Assembly (NCBI GenBank): GCA_029718625.1
Contig: CM056378.1
Span: forward strand, 66,549,027-66,613,026
Source of the DNA: Synaphobranchus kaupii
Lineage: Eukaryota > Chordata > Actinopteri > Anguilliformes > Synaphobranchidae
Reading direction: 5' to 3'
Length of the DNA stretch: 64,000 nt
Part shown: positions 55,376-64,000 of the stretch, one piece after another
Layout of the letters: every line of letters starts with the position of its first letter
Position numbering within the stretch: the first letter of the stretch is position 1
Made by a program: the position numbers and the translations under genes
Notes under the pieces: generated by a model
What the model saw: only the letters and a program-made list of their open reading frames with translations
Told to the model about the DNA's origin: nothing
Database searches by the model: none

Positions 55376-55498
55376 ATAGCTTTTAGTTCCATATTTCAAA
55401 TATAGTGGACATTAAACATTAAACATTCAATTCCAAATCAAAGCATTAACAAAGTCTGCATTATTCTTTTACAGGAAGCAAAGAAAAGGAATATTAAT

Positions 55499-56943
55499 CT
55501 GTTCAAAAAAATTGCAGTGTCGACATTTTTCTCTTCAAACTCAAACACTTACTGTATAAACTGAAGAATTTTTCAAGATTTAACTTCACTTTAAATTACT
55601 GAACTAATATTTAGTTGCATAACCATTGTTTTTGATAACTGCTTCGCATCTGCTTTGCATCGAGTCAACCAACTTCTGGCACCTAGAAACAGGTATTTCA
55701 GCCCAGGATGAACAAACTATATTCCACAGTTCCTGTGAATTTTTGGGTTTTGCTTCAGAAACTGCATTTTTAATGTCACCCCACAAGTTTTCAATGGGGT
55801 TGAGGTCAGGGGATTGAGCTGGCCACTCCATTACTTCAATCCTTTTTGTCTGGAACCAAGATGTTGCTCACTTACTCGTGTGTTTGGGGTCGTTGTCTTG
55901 TTGAAACACCCATTTCAGGGGCATTTCCTCTTCGGCATACGGCAACATAATCTCTTCAAGTATTTTGATGTATTCAAACTTATCCATGATCCCTGGTATA
56001 CGATAAATAGGCCCAACACCGTAGTATGAAAAACATCCCCATACCATGATTTTTGCACCACCATACTTCACTGTCTTCATAGTGTACTGTGGCTTGAATT
56101 CAGTACCTGGGGGTCGTCTGATGTACTGTCGACGACCACTAGACCTGAAAAGAACAATTTTACTCTCATCAGTCCACAGAATGTTACGCCATTTCTTTTT
56201 GGGCCAATCCATGTGTTCCTTGGCAAATTTTAACCGATTCTGCCTATGCCGTTTTTTCAACAATGGTGCTTTACGGGGCTTCTTGCTGATAGCTTAGCTT
56301 CGATCAAACGTCTTCTGACTGTAACAGCACTTACAGGTAATTTTAGATCATCTTTGATCTTTCTGGAGGTGATGATTGGCTGAATCTTTGCCATTCTGAC
56401 TATTCTTCGATCCGTTTTAATAGTAGTTGCTTGTTTTCTTCCGCGTGTTTCGGGTTTTTGTTGCCATTTTAAAGCATTTGAGATAATTTTAGCTGAGCAT
56501 CCTATAATTTGCTGCACTTCTTTATAAGTTTTCCCCTCTCCAATCAACTTTTTAATCAAATTACGTTGTTCCTCCGAACAATGTTTGGAACTGCCCATTT
56601 TACTTAGCAATTCAGAAGGAAATATATTTTATAACAATGTGTGAAACATTTGCTTCCCTTCTTCCTTAATAAAGGACAATTAATGACACCTGTTTTTTCA
56701 CAGAATGAATGAATTCTCTAATTAAACTCCACACTGCTATTATTTTGAACACGCCCCTTTCAATGAATGAGTCAATTACTCAGAACAAGCAGCGTGCATG
56801 TCATGACAGTTGGGTCTGTTGTTTTTCTATTACACTACTATATCTACAAGTAAATTATTTGCCATGCAGAAATATCACTACTACTAATAAGAGTGGTTCA
56901 TCAGGTTACTGATGTTGTACTGCTATTTTTTTGAACACAACTG
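55499..56943 (-). mobile_element. Tc1-like element (copy T2), nearly full length
   Basis: On - it starts after TA with CAGTTGTGTTCAAAAAAATA (56943 downward) and ends near 55499 with an inverted TGTTCAAAAAAATTGCAGTG-type repeat. It carries a transposase frame (55604-56598) with two disabling changes. Inverted relative to T1, 1.45 kb, close to the usual 1.6 kb of Tc1. Confidence 0.85.
55604..56598 (-). pseudogene. Tc1 transposase (copy T2), one frameshift and one stop
   Basis: DNA-binding part MGSSKHCSEEQRNLIKKLIG to [13 protein letters not shown]. Catalytic core: [12 protein letters not shown] (first Asp), WVFQQDNDPKHTSK (second Asp), then SPDLNPIENLWGDIK (Glu), i.e. DD34E. Two lesions: near 56270 a run of four C where T1 has five shifts the frame, and a TGA at 55868-55870 follows HTSK, with the same frame continuing ATSWFQTKRIEVMEWPAQSP. 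The small number of lesions implies recent activity of the family. Confidence 0.9.
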
Positions 56944-56945
56944 TA

Positions 56946-57639
56946 TATACATTTTTGTCCTTGAACTCAAGGTTATACATATATTTTTTCAATCAAATAC
57001 ACATTTTCTGAATAAAAACTAATTTTCATAGTTTTCCTGGGGTCATACCACCTGACATGGTAAGTTGAACCAACCTCACCATTACTGTAATATTTGTGGG
57101 AGTTATTAACCTTGTTACTGCATGACAGGGGTCCTGTGCGGTCTTCTGTGTGATGTCACACCCTGTTGCATCGTTTTCTTACAGGCACAGTAAATAAAAT
57201 GATGTTTTTATGTCGGTCGCCCACCCTGACATTTGGAGAAGTCAATTTCTCTGACAAAAGTTTTTTAAGTAATAGAATAGTTTTGAAATAGGACTGTTAA
57301 ACTACTTTCCGTCATTTATAAGCAATCTAACATAAAATCAGGAATTAGGAATTTTATTGAGAAAATTATCCTTTTTATTGCAGTTTTGTTCTCTGCATGT
57401 ATGTTCGGACGGTCGCACCACCTGACATTTTGGGACTTTAGAACACCAAAACTCGAAAAATAAATTGAATTTCAATAAAATGAGAAGGGTTTCTCATAAA
57501 TGTAGTGCAATTTGATATATAACATGTTTTTTTTATTATTGTTTTTAGGAAATTAATGAATTCGGACACAAAACAATCACGTCATGTCATTGACCCCTAT
57601 ATATCTAAATATTAGTTATCCTACATTCCTAGCTTAGAC
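56946..57639. other. No gene seen
   Basis: AT-rich. A CACCTGACAT-like word recurs at 57047, 57219 and 57419. A short duplication of CTAGCTTAGACCCCTC occurs at 57630 and 57652 at the start of the next LINE. Confidence 0.45.
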
Positions 57640-59232
57640 CCCTCATGAAAACTAGCTTAGACCCCTCTGATGTCAGAAACTATCGTCCTGTGTCTCTCCC
57701 GCCCTTTCTGTCCAAAGCTCTTGAACGAGCTGCCCTTAACCAACTGTCTGTTTTTCTCCACCAGAACAACCTGATCGACCCTCATCAGTCCAGCTTCAGA
57801 ACCGGGCACTCTACTGAAACTGTGCTCCTGGCTGTGACCAAGGCACTCGCCACTGCCAGAGCCTCCTCCCTCTCCTCTGTCCTGATTCTCCTTGACCTGT
57901 CTGCAGCGTTCGACACGGTCAACCACAAACTCCTGATCTCCACACTGGCTGAGATGGGCATCTCTGGAACTGCCCTCTCATGGTTTACATCCTATCTCAT
58001 AGAAAGATCCTACCAAGTCTCCTGGAAGGGCTCTGTCTCTGCACCTCATCCACTTTTTACAGGAGTAAAAAGGGATCTGTACTGGGTCCTCTGCTGTTCT
58101 CCATTTACACTAAGTCTCTTGGTTTGGTTTGGTTATTAATTCACATGGCTTTTCTTACTATAGTTATGCTGATGACACTCAACTCTTTTTATCTTTCCCT
58201 CCCTCTACCCCACAGGTAAAGGAGAGGATATCTGCTTGCCTGGCTGACATCTCTGTGTGGATGTCTAGCCATCACCTGAAGCTCAACCTCGACAAGACTG
58301 AGCTGCTCTTCATGCCATACAAGACCTCCCCGCTTCTAGAACTGTCCATCACCGTCGACAGAACTATGGTGACCGCCTCCCGCTCTGCGGGGCGGTCCTG
58401 GACAACCGGCTGGACTTCAAAGAACACATCAGGGCAACAGCACGTTCCTGCAGGTTCCTCCTGTACAACATCAGGAGGATTTGGCCGTACCTGACCACCT
58501 ACTCCACCCAGCTTCTTGTCCAGACCATGGCCACCTCACGTCTGGACTACTGCAACTCCCTTCTCGCAAGCCTACCAGCCTGCGCCATTCTGCCCCTAAA
58601 ACTGGTCGAAAATGCGGCTGCGCGGCTTGTATTCAACCTCCCGAAGTTCTCCCATGTAACCCCCCTGCTGAGGCCACTCCACTGGCTGCCGGTCGTGGCC
58701 AGGATCAGGTTCAAAGTTCTGACCCTGGCCTACACTGCAGCCAAAAGGTCAGGCCCTTCCTACCTACAGGACTTAATCCAGCACTACGCTCCTGCTCGAC
58801 CACTTCGCTCTGCTGACTTGCACTTCCCTCCCTCCGTGTTAACGGCTCCCGCTCGTCCCGACTGCGGAGCTTTTCCACCCTAGCTCCCCAGTGGTGGAAC
58901 GAACTCCCCACTCTGCTGCGCTCAGCTGAAACACTGTCCGTCGTGGTCTCCACCTCGACTAAACTACCTATATAGGGCCAATTCTATAGTACTCACTTCC
59001 TGTTTTTTGCTTGTTTTCTATTTAACTTGTTTTTTCTTTGGTTATTTTATAGTTCAGAATGTATAGCTGACTGTGTGTACTATTCATGTTAATTACTAGA
59101 GATAGCTCCTACGTTGTGAGAAAGTTGTGCTTTGACGGATCTGCTTTGTAGTCGCGTCAGTGATCTTCAATATGCACTTATTGTACGTCGCTTTGGATAA
59201 AAGTGTCTGCCAAATAATTGTAATGTAATGTA
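57640..59232 (+). mobile_element. L2-clade LINE (L2-B), 5'-truncated, UnaL2-like tail
   Basis: ORF2 fragments from the first reverse transcriptase motifs to the C-terminus, then a 3' UTR with GTCGCTTTGGATAAAAGTGT and TCTGCCAAAT and a (TGTAA)n tail (59217-59232), the 3' structure shared by UnaL2-type LINEs and their SINE partners, which is recognised by the L2 reverse transcriptase. Confidence 0.85.
57645..58960 (+). pseudogene. L2-B ORF2 reverse transcriptase and C-terminal domain
   Basis: DVRNYRPVSLPPFLSKALER, LDLSAAFDTVNHKLLISTLA, a frameshift near 58060 where the PQGSVLGPLLF motif should be (GSVLGPLLFSIYTKSLG is in another frame), then YYSYADDTQLFLSF (catalytic YADD), HLKLNLDKTELLFMPYK, and further on SRLDYCNSLLASLPACAI, NLPKFSHVTPLLRPLHWLPV and the terminal domain. 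At least three frameshifts. Confidence 0.9.
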
Positions 59233-60168
59233 AATTCCCTCTCTTGTAAGAATAGGTGCACCCGCTAAAAACCTACTCTTACATCACCAAATAGGAATCA
59301 CATTACACAATTGAACATTGTAAAGGCAGTTACCTTCTAACAACAAAAACAACTGTCCAAATGGTTCACCAACCATCTTTAAAACAATTAGTCCATGTCC
59401 AGTTCAATAGTCCCATTGTGATCTGCTGTCCAGCAGATATATGGACACACCGACATATGTCTCACAATGATCCGGTGTGGTGCGGAGACTGCTGTCACTG
59501 CTGTCATGGCACCCTGGTTCAGTCTCTTCCTTCTCCAGTGTCAGGGTATCTGGACTGGCAAGGGAAGAGGTTCCGTGGACTTCCTTGGGTGACATGCAGT
59601 GCTTTTTCCCGTTAATGTTGTAACTGCGTGAGTAAAAGACAGCCTACTCCCAACAGTGTCTCTACCAATTCTGCACAGCGTGCGGGGGCTCTGTCTCCTG
59701 TGACAGGCAGCTGGACGATCCATAGGTGGCAAAGTGTGGTCAGGACTCTCTTCTGACGGGCGGGGAAGCACCTCTTTCCCTGTCGGAATACGTTTTGGCT
59801 CCTTGAGCTCGGGTCCAGTTGGGTGGACTGCTGACGGCAGTCGCTTAGGCTAGCTTCCCGCGGCAGGGTATGGGTCCGGTTGCACTTGTGCCTCTGGAGG
59901 TCCTTCAGGGAGTGGCAGGAGAAGATTGTGGGACTTGAGGGCTTAGGCCTTATCACTCACAGCAACATGTGAAGAGGGGAACACTGCATGTTATAAGCAC
60001 TTAGTCCATTCAGGGGAACCTTACGGACAGGATTTACCGTCTACAGGATTGCCAGTCCAAATAATCACATGAATAGGGCAGACTTGTCCATAAGTGTCCA
60101 GGAACAGCATTGGAGGGGGCACCTACACTTTAGAAAAAGGGACTTAAAAACATGGGCATGGTCTTACA
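59233..60168 (-). other. Unidentified coding-like region, - strand, split from 62.5-64 kb
   Basis: 59361-59960 is GC-richer than its surroundings. On - overlapping frames (for example 59612-59956) contain CHSLKDLQRHKCNRTHTLPR and other proline-, arginine- and serine-rich peptides. I do not recognise a domain. The region ends at TTAA 60169-60172; similar - strand coding-like sequence lies beyond element A3, so the two may be one locus interrupted by it. Confidence 0.3.
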
Positions 60169-60172
60169 TTAA

Positions 60173-62511
60173 CCCCTTGGCGCAGATGGCAAATTTCACC
60201 TATTTAGGGGGTGCTCTGTTTAAGGCTTTATAACTCCAGGTGTGAGCATCACATAAACTTGGTAAATGGCTTCAATGAAACAAGACAGGTGGACCATTTA
60301 CACTACAAACTTAGATCTGTTTATTTTCATAATTTAAGTCAAAATAAAGCCACAAATGCAAAGAAACTTTGTAAAAAAACAAAACAAAAAAAAAAGAGAG
60401 CTACATAAGTGAAATCGGTAATATATACATTTCCTGGATCATAAACTCCATGTCCACAAGTTTTGCAAAATCTGAGGATGATATGCAGAACTACTAAAGG
60501 TCTATGATGCAAAATATAGCAGTGTACCCTGTTGTCCATTAGTGTCCAAATGGCTAAATTGTGCACTGATATATTTAACTACAAATCAACAGTTTTGTTT
60601 CATAAAACTCACTTTATTTTCCAAGTGGGAGTTAGATATTTCCATTAGTATAGGGGGGTAGATGTCTATGGGTCCAAAACCCCTATGCAAAACATGTCAT
60701 AAAATTAATAAAATTAGTTTTGTCCATTATAACGCATATACATTTGCTCCTTCTGATGGCTTAAGATAAAAAACATTGATATCACAGTGTTACATACACC
60801 TAAATATGTTGCCTAATCATTCACTCTTGTACCTCAATAAAACATCACATGTCCCTGTACTCTACAGTATGTACACTTTTGTCCTGGGATTGCATTTTTC
60901 TGTAGTTTTCTTTCATTTTCCTATTCATAATGACTCCAAGGAAATTTTTACCTTAATCTACCGCATATCAGTGCACAGTAAATTGGAATTGCCCTAAGAG
61001 AGAAGTATATACGCCATAGCCTATATTATGTACGATAGCATGAACATAAAATAGTATTCCACCATCTGCAAAATGCTGCCAAATGTTCTATCTTCAATGA
61101 ACATCGGTAGCCTACATCAAAAATACATTTGTATTGAATGTATGTGAAATGCACTCAAAAAGCGAAAATAACAATAGGGCTATCAAACATATTGGAAAGG
61201 CAGTGCACGAGTGGAAACACGAACGTACATATGTAGCCAGCGAGACCAACGGCATTTTAGACGCAAAAATACTTACATATCGGAAAAGGGAAACTCCCCT
61301 CCCCGATGCGTATTCTATAGAGCTTGCATAATACTAGACAGTTAAAACGAAAATTGCTGTTACGCTGGGCTGTAGTAAATTGCTCAAAGCACCCAAAAAT
61401 ACATGGCATATCCCGTTTCTAAGGTTATAATCTACTCTATTGGATAAAAAAGCCGACAATTAAACCAGAATGAACTGTAATGAATGAGACAGGCTTACAG
61501 GGCATGGGGGTATTACGCGTCGACGTTTCAGATAGTGTAATAGCGGTAATAGTTTTTTTAGCTCGTTGTGTTTACCGAGCTCAAGATTCTTTGCTTTCGT
61601 GTGACGTTCGCCCGGATATACGGGTCGTTTTTAGTTACGCCCCTTTTTTCCTAGTTCCCTTACTATTTCCCTCCAGTCGAGAGTGGGAACTAGGTTATTT
61701 GCGTTAGTCATTTATATTTCCCTATATACGGGGTCTCTCCGTCTCAGTGGCTTTCGAGCTTAATGAATCCCCTTGCTGCGATTGGTCCCTCGAACCTCAC
61801 ACGTCACGCCCTCTTACAGTTGCTAATGTTATAATGTACTCTATTGGATAAAAAAGCCGACAATTAAACCAGAATTAATTGTAATGAATGAGACAGGCTT
61901 ACAGGGCATGGGGGTATTACGCGTCGACGTTTCAGATAGTGTGATAGCGGTATAAAGTGTTGTATATTTCTCAAACCGATTGTACCAGACAATAAATGAC
62001 CACTGAATTTTGAAAGGAACATCTCAATGTGTAAAACCAATGGTAGGATTGTATATTTATTTCATATTTAGTAGCATATATTGCTAGTAGAATACATGGT
62101 AGAATGAGACAGTACTTTCACAGTTTATTTTGCATTTGAGTGAGCAGGGCTTTTCACGGCTTTTCTGGCATACGATCAGGCTATTGGTAGGTTTATCTTG
62201 TTGCTATGACGTTATTCTAATTTTATATGATGAATAAATATATTTATGAACTCAAACATAGACGCTATTGTCCACTATGTCACACATAGGTAGGTATAGA
62301 CTAGGTGGGGGGTTGCTTGTTAAATGGACTTGCTACAGGGAAATAGTGACACTTAGAAACTCCGTATTAGGCATAAATCGTCACGAACCGTCTACCAATA
62401 AATTTTAAACACAGAGTTTGTGATTTCCAGTAGTAGTTTGACTGCTGTATCAACGAATGTCTCAGTTGAGCAAAAAGGTTCCGCCGGCATCACCTTCTAC
62501 GCAAAGTTGAG
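60173..62511 (-). mobile_element. TTAA element family A, copy A3 (TTAA to TTAA, 2339 bp)
   Basis: TTAA at 60169-60172 and 62512-62515. Ends CCCCTTGGCGCAGATGG and (on -) CTCAACTTTGCGTAGAAGG are imperfect inverted repeats. The left half (in - sense) matches A1 and A2; the right half matches A4. It carries an internal duplication (61419-61955). No transposase frame is recognisable, so it is non-autonomous. piggyBac-like by its TTAA target and C-rich ends. Confidence 0.8.
61419..61957. repeat. 135-bp direct repeats around a 269-bp insert in copy A3
   Basis: The segment starting TAAGGTTATAATCTACTC (61419-61553) recurs at 61823-61957 with few changes (period 404). Between them, 61554-61822 is unrelated to copies A1 and A2, which have a single unit. 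The insert holds TATATA and an ATTGG (inverted CCAAT). Confidence 0.8.
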
Positions 62512-62534
62512 TTAAAAGGTGGTGGTAGGGATGT

Positions 62535-62548
62535 GGGGGGGGGGGGGG
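62535..62548 (+). repeat. Run of 14 G
   Basis: Poly-G just outside the TTAA of element A3. Confidence 0.7.
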
Positions 62549-63192
62549 CAGATCACCAATTTTACCTCCTAGAACCCCAGTGTGGTTACTGGCACTCCTT
62601 TGGCAGCGGAGGGCCACAGCGTTCAGCAAACTGCGATGATAGAAGGCATCCTGTCATCTTGCGTCTTCCGCACATGGATGCCCCTTAACCACGCCCGTCT
62701 CATCTCTGTCCAGGGGTCTATGTTTTGGCTTTGGTTCCCTCTCTGGGCAGCTGGGCTGATCGTCGCTCGTAGGCCTCCAGTCCATCACTGCTCTCCGAAC
62801 ACTTCTGACGTCGGAAAGGGGCTCTTGCACTTTCCCTGGATGACGTGTGTGTGCAAAGTTTGCAGGTGTGGCTCGGGGGTGGAGAGATAAGGGTGTGGGA
62901 AGCTGTTGTTCCAACTTGGCTGGTTCCATCTTGCTTTGGAGTGCAAGACAACACTCTGGCGGATACTTTGAGAGCCTGAGGGGTGGTAAAACGGCCAGGG
63001 GTTGTCTTCCTGCCCTGTTTCCCCTGGGGTCTCTTTGCAGCTCTGATAGGGGAGCGAGGCTTTCGCAGAGGCCCCCCTATCTCCTCCATCACAGGAACTG
63101 TGGAAGTGGGAGAGTCCACACAGCACACCCCATCAGAGGTTCCCCGGATTCAGCAGGAGGGGAAGCAGCAGGAGGGGAAGAGAAGTCCACAA

Positions 63193-63211
63193 GGGGTGGG
63201 GTGGGGTGGGG
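63193..63211 (+). repeat. GGGGT repeat with G-quadruplex potential
   Basis: Four GGGG blocks separated by single T, an ideal intramolecular G-quadruplex pattern. Confidence 0.8.
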
Positions 63212-63340
63212 TCTTTGGCCTGGATGGACTGGTCTGTGGGGGCTGACTCCACCTGCTGGGGTGTGTGGACCTCTCCACCTGGAAGGTCTGATGGGCTTAT
63301 AGAAGCCGGTTACGCATCCTGCGGTTCATCGGTCTCCTCA

Positions 63341-63480
63341 CCAGGCTGGGCTGCTGTGTCTGTAGGAGCAGGTTCTGCCTCCAGGGGTTCGACGGTCTCC
63401 TCACCAGGCTGGGCTGCTGTGTCTGCAGTAGCAGATTCTGCCTCCAGGGGTTCGACGGTCTCCTCATCTGGCTCGGCTGA
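63341..63480 (-). repeat. 63-bp tandem repeat coding an acidic peptide on -
   Basis: Units at 63341-63403 and 63404-63466, plus partial units on both sides, start CCAGGCTGGGCTGCTGTGTC and end GACGGTCTCCTCA. 63 is divisible by 3, and on - each unit encodes a 21-residue acidic repeat (EETVEPLEAE...AAQPG). Confidence 0.85.
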
Positions 63481-64000
63481 GGGGACTGCAGCAGCGGATT
63501 CCACATCCTGTGGGGTCACATCCTCTGTAGTGGCTGGTGTGATACTGTTTCCCCCAAATTCCTCCAGGAAAGGGGGGCTCACCGGGGGGGGGGGCTACCT
63601 TGTCTGTGGAGGTGACAAAATCCACAGAATTGTCCAAGCCTGAAGGGGGTGGAGAAGAGTCAATGGAGAGTGGTATGTTGTCCTCGGTGGGGGGTGGTGC
63701 CTGGGCCTTATTTGTTACACAAGATATCGACGGACCCATAGTGTTAATGGCATTTATTGTAAAATTCAAGAAGCAGGGGAAATAATCCTGCTGGGACCAC
63801 CTCAACAGAAAATCCTCCGAACAGAAGTCAAAGGGTTGATCCTTTGAAGAAGACAATTGTCGTCTTGCACAAACAACGGCCCTGTAGGCTGTACCATCGG
63901 TTTCCTCAAGATGCTGAAATTCATAAGAAATGGGTGGTGTTTTTGGAAAGCTAACGTTATTGCTACAATGGCAAGCTCAGCGCAAACACCCGCTTGTCCA

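Larger units (their letters stand above)
62580..63980 (-). other. Unidentified - strand coding-like region with acidic repeat
   Basis: On -, an open stretch from about 63976 reads SFPKTPPISYEFQHLEETDG, TAYRAVVCARRQL, SSSKDQPFDFCSEDFLLRW and FTINAINTMGPSISC. The frame shifts at a 10-base C run (plus 63582-63591) into an acidic repeat region (EETVEPLEAE, TADTAAQPG). Further down on - come basic proline-rich peptides (GPLRKPRSPIRAAKRPQGKQ) and LCTHTSS. I recognise no domain; it could be a host gene exon, or ORF1/gag of an element. GC content and a coherent frame set it apart from the surrounding AT-rich DNA. Confidence 0.35.

Noticed and set aside
1..64000. A bacterial-style defence, CRISPR or biosynthetic system
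   Set aside because: No prokaryotic features; the window is vertebrate nuclear DNA and its unusual content is transposon architecture.

Overview
This window looks like nuclear DNA of a teleost fish. Evidence: spliced vertebrate-type genes (GT-AG introns, AATAAA signals), an AT-rich background full of TAACGTTAGC/GCTAGCTAGC strings typical of fish introns, and a dense mix of transposon classes seen together in fish (L2 with a TGTAA tail, L1, Penelope, BEL/Pao, Tc1/mariner including a Sleeping Beauty-like terminus, hAT, piggyBac-like TTAA elements). The species cannot be fixed from the sequence; a non-acanthomorph such as a clupeiform, salmonid or otophysan is my guess. There are no bacterial genes, operons, CRISPR arrays or convincing RNA genes.

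Layout. (1) 1-5100: the last two coding exons and 3' UTR of a hAT-transposase-derived host gene, probably znf618, on +. (2) 5079-8619: the 3' UTR and terminal coding exon of an unidentified host gene on -, convergent with the first; its 3' UTR carries an 864-bp TTAA-flanked element. (3) 9.6-15.4 kb: hAT, piggyBac-like and Tc1 relics. (4) 15.7-27.9 kb: a Russian doll. An L1 relic is split by a TTAA element, which is split by an L2 LINE, which is split by a Penelope element and by a 2.5-kb DNA element that itself contains a hAT element. (5) 28.9-35.7 kb: a decayed BEL/Pao element split by an insertion that holds a Tc1-type foldback, which is split by another TTAA element. (6) 35.7-48.8 kb: no gene recognised; repeats, a recent 403-bp tandem duplication and a solo LTR. 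(7) 48.8-57 kb: a Tc1 element split by two TTAA elements placed head-to-tail sharing one TTAA, then a more complete inverted Tc1 copy that preserves the empty target site. (8) 57.6-59.2 kb: a 5'-truncated L2 LINE. (9) 59.2-64 kb: unidentified coding-like sequence on -, split by a complete 2.34-kb TTAA element.

How it fits together. Outside the two host genes nearly everything recognised is mobile DNA, and much of the history can be reconstructed inside the window, because target-site duplications, reading frames resuming on both sides of insertions, and empty-site copies are all present. The least ordinary material is two TTAA (piggyBac-like) families. One keeps a spliced N-terminal exon with the same splice donor and phase in two copies but no visible catalytic domain. 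The other is represented by one TTAA-to-TTAA copy and three partial copies.
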